From: Eudoraea sp.
GTDB taxonomy: Bacteria > Bacteroidota > Bacteroidia > Flavobacteriales > Flavobacteriaceae
Reading direction: 5' to 3'
DNA: 7,235 nt
Assembly (NCBI GenBank): GCA_013041785.1
Contig: JABDRK010000129.1
Coordinates: 1 to 7,235 of the forward strand
Shown one piece after another: positions 1 through 6,571 of the stretch. The translations under genes and the position numbers were made by a program. A model generated the notes under the pieces. The model made no database searches, had not been told where the DNA came from, and saw only the letters and a program-made list of their open reading frames with translations. The first letter of the stretch is position 1. Each line of letters starts with the position of its first letter.

Positions 1-188
1 GAGGCAAATTCAAAGCTGATATTTCCTGTTCCGGAAAACAGGTCTAAAACCGAGATCGCTTCAAAATCAAAATGGTTTTGAAGAATATTGAATAGTGCCT
101 CCTTGGCCATATCCGTGGTTGGGCGAACGGGCAAGTTCTTGGGGGCACGGAGCCGTTTACCTTTATATTTCCCTGAAATAATGCGCAT
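1..188 (-). CDS. rsmD: 16S rRNA (guanine(966)-N2)-methyltransferase RsmD, N-terminal part (cut by window edge)
   Basis: This is the first 62 codons of a minus-strand gene that runs off the left edge; I translated it by hand. It begins MRIISGKYKGKRLRAPK and continues with RPTTDMAKEALFNIL, the N-terminal signature of RsmD, then VLDLFSGTGNISFEFA at residues 47-62, the SAM-binding motif I of a Rossmann methyltransferase. The family methylates N2 of G966 in 16S rRNA during small-subunit assembly in the cytoplasm, using S-adenosylmethionine. The catalytic (N/D)PP(Y/F) motif would lie beyond the edge and cannot be seen. The ATG shares its A with the TAA stop of the upstream DUF3822 gene (TAATG), which suggests translational coupling. 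Family assignment is firm; whether the gene is intact downstream is unknown. Confidence 0.93.
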   Translation of the reverse strand, partial: MRIISGKYKGKRLRAPKNLPVRPTTDMAKEALFNILQNHFDFEAISVLDLFSGTGNISFEFA

Positions 189-1021
189 TACAAAGCATTG
201 ATAACTGTGAAATCTACTCGTTTTTGATCTTCTTCGGTTTGTTCCGGGTAGTCTGAAGTTGGCATAAATATGCCGATATTCTGGATATACTCGTAGGCGA
301 TCTCATAGAGGTCATCTTCCTCCTCAATGGTGCCAAAAAGCCTCACCTTAACGGTTTCCGGATCCAGTTTGAGTTGTTCAAGGGTAAAGAGCAGGTAGTA
401 AATAAAGTCTTCTTTGCTGCTTATATAAAAGCTGTTGTAGAAAAGTAATTCTTTATGCTCCAAAACAGTGATATCAATCTGATCTCCGTCAACATGCACA
501 TAGCAAATGGGAGCCTTGCCTTTGTTGTGTAAATTGAGCAGGGAATCCAGGAGGACTGTGCCGTGGTGTTTAAATTCAAACTCTCCGAAAAGCTCGTAGA
601 TATAATTATTCAGATTAACAAAGGGGACATAAACGTTTACCAGATCATAATTTGAAACTTCGTCATAAACGGCCAGATCATTAGCCAGCATTTTCACGTT
701 GAACTTAAGATAGTTGGCCAGTTCATCCGCGTCAAACAATGCCTTGGGGACCAGGCTAAAAAGCGTATTGCGGTGAATGACCACAACGTCGGTAAAGGTG
801 TAATTCAGAATGCCCTCTTTTCGGATCAAAGTCTTTAGCTCCTTGAGCACTTCATAGGGGGACAATTCTTTGCCAAAATCTATACGTTTGGAAAGTGTTA
901 TGCTGTTGCCAATGGTATCCAGAATACAAAAAGAAAGTCCATTCAAGCTAACCTGAATGGACAATTTGTAATAATCTTTAACTGAATCTTCCGGGCCCTT
1001 ATTGATCTTCTTTTTTGTCAT
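188..1021 (-). CDS. DUF3822 family protein, probable actin-like (ASKHA) fold
   Basis: A 277-aa protein of the Bacteroidota-specific DUF3822 family; function unknown. After a basic, polar N-terminus (MTKKKINKG), residues 19-35 (YKLSIQVSLNGLSFCIL) form a typical first beta hairpin. A second, similar strand-turn-strand unit at about 172-200 (CYVHVDGDQIDITVLE, then an LLFYNSFYIS strand) and a later strand KVRLFGTIEEE (225-235) give the two-lobe layout of actin-like ATPases. As I recall, a structural-genomics model of a Bacteroides member has this fold. The usual phosphate-binding DxGxxxT motif is not clearly present, so ATP hydrolysis is doubtful. There is no signal peptide or membrane segment, so it should be cytoplasmic. 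Its ATG lies inside the end of the upstream membrane-protein gene (23-nt overlap) and its stop overlaps the rsmD start, so the three are probably co-translated. Despite the link to rsmD, a role in ribosome assembly is only a guess. Confidence 0.85.
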   Translation of the reverse strand: MTKKKINKGPEDSVKDYYKLSIQVSLNGLSFCILDTIGNSITLSKRIDFGKELSPYEVLKELKTLIRKEGILNYTFTDVVVIHRNTLFSLVPKALFDADELANYLKFNVKMLANDLAVYDEVSNYDLVNVYVPFVNLNNYIYELFGEFEFKHHGTVLLDSLLNLHNKGKAPICYVHVDGDQIDITVLEHKELLFYNSFYISSKEDFIYYLLFTLEQLKLDPETVKVRLFGTIEEEDDLYEIAYEYIQNIGIFMPTSDYPEQTEEDQKRVDFTVINAL

Positions 1022-1649
1022 AAATCGGAGGCCAGTTTCCGTTTGTACTTACATCTGTCAGGGATCCCACTTTGATTTCGGATCCATTAACTTCCTCCAC
1101 ACTTATCTGGGCATTTTCCCGATCCAGTAAATCCTGAGGTTGGTCATACAACACTATGTCTTTTTTCACTTTCACCTCGAATACCGGAGCAGAATATCCA
1201 CCTTTCTGAATAACATCTGCTTTGATATCGAATTTTTCACCGCCCTGTGCATAAGGAACGTTCATCATGGTTTTATAGCGGTCACTATTCTTAAAAATGG
1301 AATCTTTAATCGCAACAAATCCCAGGGTGTCTACAATGGTAACTTCTTTTAACATATCAATGCCATATACCTTGTCATACTCCATGTACGAAGAGTCACG
1401 CCGCTGAGTAATGGTATACTGACCCGTATCTACAAAGGCAATTAAGCTTTTGAAATCGTTGGCATAACGACCGTTAACGGTCCTGTATGCTACCTGGGAG
1501 TCACGGATATCCTTGAGCGTGGAAATTACCTCGGCAAATCGCTCTTCCTTAACTTTTTGAAATTCAATTGGACCTGTCACAGATCGGTAGATAAGATATC
1601 CCAGGCCAACACAAACTATCCAAAGTATAATTTGAAGAATGGTTTTCAT
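999..1649 (-). CDS. Conserved flavobacterial single-pass membrane protein of unknown function
   Basis: A 216-aa protein that I recognise only as a conserved hypothetical of Flavobacteriaceae found beside DUF3822. Residues 3-21 (TILQIILWIVCVGLGYLIY) form one hydrophobic helix right at the N-terminus, most likely an uncleaved anchor with the rest outside the cytoplasmic membrane. There is no lipobox cysteine. A charged helix follows (about 29-56, KVKEERFAEVISTLKDIRDSQ), then AYRTVNGRYANDFKSLIAFV (54-73), which resembles the post-helix region of type IV pilins and pseudopilins. The prepilin peptidase site (Gly followed by FTLIE-like residues) is absent, so it is not a standard pilin. The C-terminal half is beta-rich and polar and ends with VSTNGNWPPIYD. 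It is the first gene of the leftward operon, with a TAnnTTTG promoter element just upstream. The ATG at 1649 directly precedes the hydrophobic helix and is the natural start. Confidence 0.8.
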   Translation of the reverse strand: MKTILQIILWIVCVGLGYLIYRSVTGPIEFQKVKEERFAEVISTLKDIRDSQVAYRTVNGRYANDFKSLIAFVDTGQYTITQRRDSSYMEYDKVYGIDMLKEVTIVDTLGFVAIKDSIFKNSDRYKTMMNVPYAQGGEKFDIKADVIQKGGYSAPVFEVKVKKDIVLYDQPQDLLDRENAQISVEEVNGSEIKVGSLTDVSTNGNWPPIYDKKEDQ

Positions 1650-1679
1650 ATTTTTTGAAGGTGTTAGTTAGATAAAGCG

Positions 1680-1710
1680 GTTCCCACAAATCTACAATTT
1701 TTTTGTGAAC
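1680..1710. repeat. Short bulged inverted repeat overlapping the leftward promoter
   Basis: GTTC-CC-ACAAA (1680-1690) is complementary to TTTGTGAAC (1702-1710), giving nine pairs with a two-base bulge around an 11-nt AT-rich centre. The left arm covers half of the TAGATTTG promoter element. It could be an operator for a dimeric regulator, but such short AT-rich repeats also arise by chance. Confidence 0.3.
1687..1694 (-). promoter_or_regulatory. Bacteroidota -7 promoter element (TAGATTTG) for the leftward operon
   Basis: On the minus strand this reads TAGATTTG, a perfect match to the TAnnTTTG -7 element recognised by the Bacteroidota primary sigma factor. Initiation would be expected about 5-8 nt further on, leaving an untranslated leader of about 30 nt before the ATG at 1649. 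No clean TTTG -33 box sits at the usual distance upstream, only AT-rich sequence, which weakens the call. The placement, just upstream of the first gene of the operon, supports it. Confidence 0.5.
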
Positions 1711-1887
1711 TGCCTAATAATTTATAGTGGGATTTTAACCGGAAATAATAGGTGTTTTCTGCTTTGTTATTCGCATTCCTGAGAAACATCGGGATGTGGG
1801 CCTCCCTACCTTTTCTCATACTTCATTTCTTAATAAAATATAGCAAACGAAATAGGGGCGACAGCCGGTTTGACGGGAATATCTGCC

Positions 1888-1895
1888 TATATTTG
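1888..1895 (+). promoter_or_regulatory. Candidate -7 element (TATATTTG) for the helicase gene
   Basis: TATATTTG is a perfect TAnnTTTG match that ends 7 nt before the helicase ATG at 1903. A TTTG at 1869-1872 could serve as the -33 box, but the 15-nt spacer is shorter than the usual range of about 17-23. If the element is used, transcription would begin at or just before the ATG, giving a leaderless or nearly leaderless mRNA. Confidence 0.4.
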
Positions 1896-1902
1896 CCATG
1901 CT

Positions 1903-3336
1903 ATGCGCGATCTTTCTCCCAAGGCATTTTATGAGATTCTATATAAGGGCTTTCCGCATGAACCCACAACAAAGCAATCCCTTGCCCTGGAAAAGCTCGC
2001 ACGCTATGTACTGGACACTGAAAGTAACACCTTGTTCCTGCTCAGGGGTTTTGCCGGAACCGGGAAAACGACCATCATTGCCGATGTGGTAAAACACCTC
2101 TGGCACACCAAACTCAAGACCGTATTACTGGCTCCCACAGGCCGGGCTGCTAAGGTCATGAGTCAGTATGCCCATACACCTGCCTATACGATTCATCGCA
2201 AGATCTATTTTCCGAGGAAAGACAAAGGCGGGGCTATCCGCTTTGTGCTGGCACCAAACAAACATCGCGATACCATTTTCATTGTGGATGAGGCCTCCAT
2301 GATCCCCGACACCCCGGCAGATGCCAAACTATTTGAAAACGGTGCTTTACTGGATGACCTTATTCAATATGTATATGCCGGTCATAGGTGTAAGCTGATC
2401 CTCATAGGGGATACCGCACAGCTCCCTCCTGTAAAACTGGTGCTCAGTCCTGCTCTGGATGCACAAAAATTAAGCCTCAATTATCATAAAGAGGTTTTCG
2501 GACTGGAATTGGATGAGGTAGTACGGCAAAGCAAAGCGTCGGGGATCCTATGGAACGCTACCCTGGTCAGGGAGCAGATCGAAACAGGCAATTACGAGGC
2601 GTTTCGCTTTAACCTGGAGGGCTATACCGATATTGTACAACTCACCGACGGGTATGAAATTCAGGAGGCCATAGATTCGGCATACAGCCAGCTGGGGAAA
2701 GAGGAAACTGTATTTATCGTAAGGTCTAACAAAAGGGCCAATTTGTATAATGAGAACATCAGAAAACGCATCCTTTTTCTGGAAAGTGAACTGGCTGCAG
2801 GAGATTATCTCATGGTGGTAAAGAACAACTATTTCTGGTTAAAGCCGAATTCAGAAGCAGGCTTTATTGCCAACGGGGACATCATTGAAATCCTGGAGAT
2901 ATTTGCTATTAAAGAATTGTATGGTTTCCGGTTTGCAGAAGTACGGGTTAAAATGGTGGATTATCAGAATCAACTGCCTTTTGAAACTGTTTTATTGCTG
3001 GATACCATCAAGGCCGAAACGCCCTCCCTTTCCTATGAAGAGGGCAACCGGCTTTACCAGGAAGTTCAAAAAGATTATGCCCATGAGAAATCCTCCTATA
3101 AACGATTCCTTGGCGTAAAGAATAACCGGTATTTCAATGCCTTGCAGGTGAAATTTTCCTATGCCATCACCTGTCATAAATCCCAAGGGGGGCAATGGGA
3201 TACGGTTTTTGTGGAACAACCCTATTTGCCAGATGGCATGGATAAAGAATTCCTGCGGTGGTTGTATACCGCCATAACGCGGGCCAGGAGTAAGTTATAT
3301 CTGATAGGCTTTAAACCTGATTTTTTTGTTGATTAG
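1903..3336 (+). CDS. Stand-alone SF1B DNA helicase, RecD/Dda-like (AAA family ATPase)
   Basis: A 477-aa superfamily 1B helicase. Counting from the ATG at 1903, the motifs are: Walker A GFAGTGKT (49-56), motif Ia APTGRAAK (77-84), Walker B IVDEASM (127-133), motif III GDTAQLPPV (169-177), the RecD-type VVRQS (206-210), an SH3-like insert GDYLMVVKNNYF...FIANGD (about 300-326), motif V TCHKSQG (423-429) and motif VI YTAITRAR (455-462). These proteins move 5' to 3' on single-stranded DNA using ATP. Size and layout resemble phage T4 Dda more than RecD of RecBCD, and the helix-hairpin-helix N-terminus of RecD2 is missing. A TTG at 1870 would add 11 residues, but those look unlike coding sequence and overlap the promoter element. 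The ATG gives MRDLSPKAFYEIL, like relatives as I recall them. The cellular role in repair or replication is unknown. The DUF4126 gene follows after 33 nt. Confidence 0.9.
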   Translation: MRDLSPKAFYEILYKGFPHEPTTKQSLALEKLARYVLDTESNTLFLLRGFAGTGKTTIIADVVKHLWHTKLKTVLLAPTGRAAKVMSQYAHTPAYTIHRKIYFPRKDKGGAIRFVLAPNKHRDTIFIVDEASMIPDTPADAKLFENGALLDDLIQYVYAGHRCKLILIGDTAQLPPVKLVLSPALDAQKLSLNYHKEVFGLELDEVVRQSKASGILWNATLVREQIETGNYEAFRFNLEGYTDIVQLTDGYEIQEAIDSAYSQLGKEETVFIVRSNKRANLYNENIRKRILFLESELAAGDYLMVVKNNYFWLKPNSEAGFIANGDIIEILEIFAIKELYGFRFAEVRVKMVDYQNQLPFETVLLLDTIKAETPSLSYEEGNRLYQEVQKDYAHEKSSYKRFLGVKNNRYFNALQVKFSYAITCHKSQGGQWDTVFVEQPYLPDGMDKEFLRWLYTAITRARSKLYLIGFKPDFFVD

Positions 3337-3369
3337 GAAAGGTTTAATTTAGTAGCAAAGCGAAGTAAA

Positions 3370-3939
3370 ATGACCTCTGAAACCATCATCAGCATATTTT
3401 TAGGTGTAGGCCTGGCCGCCTCTGTTGGTTTTCGCGTTTTCCTTCCCTTATTTGCCCTGAGCCTGGCTTCGTACAATGGCATATGGGACCTGAACGATAG
3501 TTGGGAATGGATGGGAAGCCTGGCCGCAGTAATTACCTTTGGCGTGGCCATGGTGGTTGAAGTTTTCGCATATTATATCCCCTGGGTAGACAACCTGCTG
3601 GACAGCCTGGCCATACCGCTGGCTGCCATAGCGGGTACCGCGGTTATGGTATCTACCATGGCGGATGTGGATCCTCTGGTTACCTGGACCCTGGCTATAA
3701 TAGCCGGAGGGGGTACGGCATCAGCAATAAAAGGAGCTTCTGCAACAGGCAGGTTAGCCTCTACCGCTACTACAGGAGGGATTGGCAACCCCATTGTTTC
3801 AACCATTGAAACAGGAACGGCTACTGTTGTATCCCTGGCCTCACTTTTTGTTCCGGTTATAGCAGCAATCCTTGTGATTGTAATCCTGATATTCATTTTT
3901 ATAATTTATCGCAAACTGCGCCCCCGAACCAAAACGTAA
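3370..3939 (+). CDS. DUF4126 domain-containing multipass membrane protein
   Basis: A 189-aa, strongly hydrophobic protein of the DUF4126 family; function unknown. Likely membrane segments lie at about residues 5-32 (with GVGLAASVGFRVFLPLFAL), 49-70, 78-97, 104-122 and 150-182, the last very hydrophobic (ILVIVILIFIFII). It ends in a basic tail, YRKLRPRTKT, probably cytoplasmic by the positive-inside rule. The GFRVFLP motif near the N-terminus and the small-residue stretch GGGTASAIKGASATGRLAST (113-132), followed by GGIGNPIVS, are typical of the family. It sits 33 nt after the helicase and 15 nt before kdsB, so it is probably co-transcribed with them. A near-match to the -7 element (TAATTTAG, 3345-3352) precedes it, but I do not trust it as a promoter. 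No substrate or transport role can be deduced. Confidence 0.85.
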   Translation: MTSETIISIFLGVGLAASVGFRVFLPLFALSLASYNGIWDLNDSWEWMGSLAAVITFGVAMVVEVFAYYIPWVDNLLDSLAIPLAAIAGTAVMVSTMADVDPLVTWTLAIIAGGGTASAIKGASATGRLASTATTGGIGNPIVSTIETGTATVVSLASLFVPVIAAILVIVILIFIFIIYRKLRPRTKT

Positions 3940-3954
3940 AAAATTCCACGGCTA

Positions 3955-4683
3955 ATGAAAATAATTGCCATGATACCCGCCCGTTATGCGGCATCGCGAT
4001 TTCCAGGAAAGCTCATGAAGGACCTTGGGGGGAAACCTGTTATTGTGAGAACATACCAGGCAGCAGTTGCTACGAAGCTATTCGATGAGGTATATGTGGT
4101 AACAGACAGTACCAGGATTTGTGAAACGATAGAAAAAGAAGGCGGAAAGGCCATAATGAGTCAGGAAGAACACGAAACAGGAAGTGACCGAATTGCCGAG
4201 GCGGTTGCCAATATGGAGGTGGATATCATTGTAAATGTCCAGGGGGATGAACCCTTTACAGAACGGGAAAGTCTGGAAAGCGTCCTCAATGTTTTTAAAG
4301 ACGATCCCGAAGAAGAAATCGATCTTGCCTCTTTGATGACCAGGATCACCGATAAAAAGGAAATAAATAATCCCAATACGGTCAAGGTTATCGTGGATCG
4401 ACGTAATTTTGCCCTGTATTTTTCCCGGTCTCCGATTCCCTATCCCCGGGATGAATCGAGGGAAATTCGGTATTTTAAACACAAAGGAATTTACGCCTTC
4501 AGAAAACGTGCCTTACTCGATTTTAGGCGGCTTCCCATGTTAGAATTGGAAGCAGCCGAAAAGATTGAAGCCATTCGTTATCTGGAATACGGAAAAAAAA
4601 TTAAAATGGTAGAGACCGAGGTAACAGGAATTGAAATCGACACCCCGGAAGACCTGGAAAGAGCAAAGGCCTTATGGAGCTAG
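3955..4683 (+). CDS. kdsB: 3-deoxy-manno-octulosonate cytidylyltransferase (CMP-Kdo synthetase)
   Basis: A 242-aa KdsB, close to the usual length of about 245-250. It couples CTP to Kdo (or its 8-amino form) to give CMP-Kdo and pyrophosphate, in the cytoplasm, just before transfer to lipid A. Visible motifs are the nucleotide-binding start [13 protein letters not shown] (7-19), HETGSDR (73-79), the metal and substrate loop VNVQGDEP (93-100), [10 protein letters not shown] (157-166), the HKGIYAFRK segment (176-184) and the C-terminal [11 protein letters not shown] (225-235). No key motif appears damaged. It starts 15 nt after the DUF4126 stop, and the next gene begins inside its last codons. 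Because a KdnB-like gene follows one gene later, the natural substrate may be Kdo8N (8-amino-3,8-dideoxy-manno-octulosonate); the sequence alone does not tell the two substrates apart. Confidence 0.96.
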   Translation: MKIIAMIPARYAASRFPGKLMKDLGGKPVIVRTYQAAVATKLFDEVYVVTDSTRICETIEKEGGKAIMSQEEHETGSDRIAEAVANMEVDIIVNVQGDEPFTERESLESVLNVFKDDPEEEIDLASLMTRITDKKEINNPNTVKVIVDRRNFALYFSRSPIPYPRDESREIRYFKHKGIYAFRKRALLDFRRLPMLELEAAEKIEAIRYLEYGKKIKMVETEVTGIEIDTPEDLERAKALWS

Positions 4684-5372
4684 ATTTAAGTCATATCAAG
4701 GTTATAGGTTTCGATGCCGATGATACTCTTTGGGTAAATGAGACTTATTTTCGGGAAACCGAGGAGAAATTTGCAGATTTGCTGGAGCAGTATGAGACCA
4801 AGAATAAAGTAGACCAGGAACTCTTTCGCAAGGAGATGGATAATCTGGAGTTGTATGGCTATGGGATTAAAAGCTTTATGTTGTCGATGATAGAATCGGC
4901 CCTGGAGCTTTCCAATAAAAGCGTTGGACAGGAAACTATACACGAAATCATTACCATGGGTAAACGCATGATTTCCAAGCCCGTGGAGTTGTTGGAAGGG
5001 GTGGAGGAAGTACTGGGGGCTCTGGAATCTAAATATCGCCTGATAGTACTAACCAAGGGGGATTTATTAGATCAGGAGCGCAAGCTGGAAAAATCCGGTC
5101 TTTCTCGTTATTTTCACCATGTGGAAGTACTCAGTGATAAAAAAGAAGCCAATTATCAGCACCTTTTGGATCATCTTGAAGTAGATGTTAAGGAATTTCT
5201 TATGGTGGGCAATTCGCTAAAGTCGGATGTTTTGCCTATCCTTAATATTGGAGCACAGGCCATCCACGTACCTTTTCACACCACCTGGGCACATGAAGTT
5301 GTTCCTCCGGAGGAACATGGAAACGATCACATTACATTAAATTCTTTAAAAGATTTGATGCAGTACCTTTAA
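4674..5372 (+). CDS. HAD superfamily hydrolase (C1-capped, putative sugar phosphatase)
   Basis: A 232-aa haloacid dehalogenase-type enzyme. Motif I is GFDADDTLW, with nucleophile D14 and acid/base D16. A helical C1 cap spans about residues 20-100. Motif II is VLTKGD, with T127, and motif III is one of K156/K157 in SDKKEANY. Motif IV is VGNSLKSDV (178-186), where Asn180 replaces the usual first acidic residue and D185 is kept. Such proteins hydrolyse phosphate esters with Mg2+. It is not an orthologue of KdsC, which is shorter (about 160-190 aa) and has no cap. Its ATG overlaps the end of kdsB by 10 nt and kdnB follows after 6 nt, so translation is probably coupled and a role in the Kdo/Kdo8N route is plausible, for example on Kdo-8-phosphate. 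A housekeeping nucleotide or sugar phosphatase is equally possible. Confidence 0.85.
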   Translation: MELDLSHIKVIGFDADDTLWVNETYFRETEEKFADLLEQYETKNKVDQELFRKEMDNLELYGYGIKSFMLSMIESALELSNKSVGQETIHEIITMGKRMISKPVELLEGVEEVLGALESKYRLIVLTKGDLLDQERKLEKSGLSRYFHHVEVLSDKKEANYQHLLDHLEVDVKEFLMVGNSLKSDVLPILNIGAQAIHVPFHTTWAHEVVPPEEHGNDHITLNSLKDLMQYL

Positions 5373-5378
5373 ACCGCT

Positions 5379-6503
5379 ATGAACGAGAAAAAAGAAATAG
5401 AAACACAAACACCCACACACCAAACTCGGGCATTTAAAAACTTTCCCATGGTACCCAGGGTGGTGTTTGGAAAGGGCAGTTTTAACCAGCTTGGAAGCAT
5501 TCTGATGCCCAGGCGGAAAAATGCCGATGCTCCCATGATTTTTTTGGTGGATGATGTATTTGAGGGGACTGACCTGGTAAATAGGCTTCCCCTTATTTTC
5601 CAGGATAAGCTTATTTTCATTTCAGCCGACGAGGAGCCAAAAACCGATCAGGTAGATGCTTTAGTGCAACAAATACAGGAAGAATACTCGGAGGCCCCTT
5701 CGGGCATTATTGGTATTGGAGGAGGTACCTTGCTCGATCTGTCAAAGGCTGTTTCCATTATGTTGAATAACCAGGGGAGTGCGGCTGATTATCAGGGCTG
5801 GGACCTGGTGCGTCGCCCTGCCTACTATCATGTTGGAATTCCCACCATTAGCGGAACAGGAGCTGAGGTATCGCGTACCACGGTGCTTTCAGGGCCCAAA
5901 CGCAAACTGGGAATCAATTCGGATTACAGCACCTTCGACCAGGTTCTGCTAGATCCGGACCTGACTATTGGGGTGCCTAAGGACCAGTGGTTCTACACGG
6001 GGATGGATTGCTATATTCATTGTATTGAGTCTCTGAGCGGGACTTTTCTCAACGCATTCAGTCAGAGTTACGGGGAGATTTCCCTGCAGCTTTGTCGTGA
6101 AGTGTTTTTGGACGCATTGACCCCTGAAGAATCCCGGGATAAATTGATGATGGCCTCCTGGCATGGCGGCATGAGTATTGCCTATTCTCAGGTTGGCGTA
6201 GCCCACGCCATGAGTTATGGCCTTTCCTTTGTCCTCGGTGTAAAACACGGAATTGGAAATTGCCTGGTGTTTCAGCACCTGGAAAAATTTTATCCGGAAG
6301 GCGTTGCGGAATTTCACAGGATGAAACAGAAACATGGAATTAGCCTTCCCCATGGCCTCTGTGCTGCACTTAATGATTACGAGATGGATCGGATGATCGA
6401 TATTTCCCTGGGGATGACCCCCCTTTGGGAAAATGCGCTGGGCAGCAATTGGAAAGAAAGGATCAGCCGGGAGCAGCTGGAAGAAATTTACCGTAAAATT
6501 TAA
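5379..6503 (+). CDS. kdnB: KdnB-like iron-containing alcohol dehydrogenase (Kdo 8-oxidase)
   Basis: A 374-aa member of the group III iron-dependent alcohol dehydrogenases, most like KdnB, which in Shewanella oxidises C8 of Kdo to the aldehyde used by aminotransferase KdnA to make Kdo8N. The start FKNFPMVPRVVFGKGSF (19-35) is typical of this group. The dinucleotide-binding loop is GIGGGTLLDLSKA (112-124), followed by PTISGTGAEVSRT (155-167). The metal ligands are D210 and H214 in GMDCYIH, H276 in VAHAMSYG and H290 in VKHGIGN, with the spacing normal for the family. A polar N-terminal tail of about 17 residues (MNEKKEIETQTP...) looks longer than in Shewanella KdnB as I remember it. Met24 is an alternative start but would remove the conserved FKNF. 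The linkage to kdsB supports the specific name; a general Fe-ADH with another substrate is the alternative. Confidence 0.82.
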   Translation: MNEKKEIETQTPTHQTRAFKNFPMVPRVVFGKGSFNQLGSILMPRRKNADAPMIFLVDDVFEGTDLVNRLPLIFQDKLIFISADEEPKTDQVDALVQQIQEEYSEAPSGIIGIGGGTLLDLSKAVSIMLNNQGSAADYQGWDLVRRPAYYHVGIPTISGTGAEVSRTTVLSGPKRKLGINSDYSTFDQVLLDPDLTIGVPKDQWFYTGMDCYIHCIESLSGTFLNAFSQSYGEISLQLCREVFLDALTPEESRDKLMMASWHGGMSIAYSQVGVAHAMSYGLSFVLGVKHGIGNCLVFQHLEKFYPEGVAEFHRMKQKHGISLPHGLCAALNDYEMDRMIDISLGMTPLWENALGSNWKERISREQLEEIYRKI

Positions 6504-6571
6504 TGCAGATTTGGTGCTGCCGGGGATTGATCTGTAGATCCTAATAGCAGGTTACTACTGCAACATACTTC
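6504..6571 (+). other. 68-nt gap between kdnB and the acyltransferase gene
   Basis: This is the longest gap within the rightward gene run. It holds only short palindromic pieces, such as GATC-TGTA-GATC (6529-6540) and GCAG/CTGC arms (6547-6550 and 6558-6561), too weak to call a terminator. No TAnnTTTG element is present. The acyltransferase may therefore be read through from kdnB, or have a promoter I cannot recognise. Confidence 0.4.

Larger units (their letters stand above)
1650..1902. other. Divergent intergenic region between the rsmD-side operon and the helicase operon
   Basis: A 253-nt region without a convincing gene. It separates the leftward operon from the rightward one and holds a candidate -7 element for each direction (1687-1694 minus, 1888-1895 plus). 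A bulged inverted repeat lies at 1680-1710 around the leftward element. Short open frames here start at GTG or TTG codons, match no family I know and run into the helicase gene out of frame. I see no RNA gene or terminator. Confidence 0.6.

Noticed and set aside
1870..1902. TTG start extending the helicase by 11 residues
   Set aside because: The added residues do not look like family sequence and overlap a good -7 promoter element; the ATG at 1903 fits relatives better.
1752..1934. 60-codon plus-strand open frame with a hydrophobic start in the intergenic region
   Set aside because: It begins at a GTG, overlaps the helicase start and promoter element in another frame, and its second half is cysteine- and arginine-rich with no family resemblance.
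3345..3352. TAATTTAG as a promoter for DUF4126
   Set aside because: It has one mismatch to TAnnTTTG, the TTTG box is only 16 nt upstream within the end of the helicase gene, and the short gap fits co-transcription.
3573..3896. 107-codon minus-strand open frame opposite DUF4126
   Set aside because: It is a shadow of the Ala/Val/Thr-rich membrane protein coding on the other strand, with no recognisable domain or separate start signals.
4078..4482. 134-codon minus-strand open frame opposite kdsB
   Set aside because: It lies entirely within kdsB, which has full motif support; the antisense product resembles nothing.
4674..5372. Calling the HAD protein KdsC
   Set aside because: KdsC is an uncapped, shorter tetrameric HAD enzyme; this one has a C1 cap and a different motif IV, so location alone is not enough.
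5949..6353. 134-codon minus-strand open frame opposite kdnB
   Set aside because: It lies fully antisense to the metal-binding half of kdnB and shows no independent coding evidence.
6504..6562. Terminator between kdnB and the acyltransferase gene
   Set aside because: Only 4-bp arms can be paired and there is no T-run; such pieces are expected by chance.
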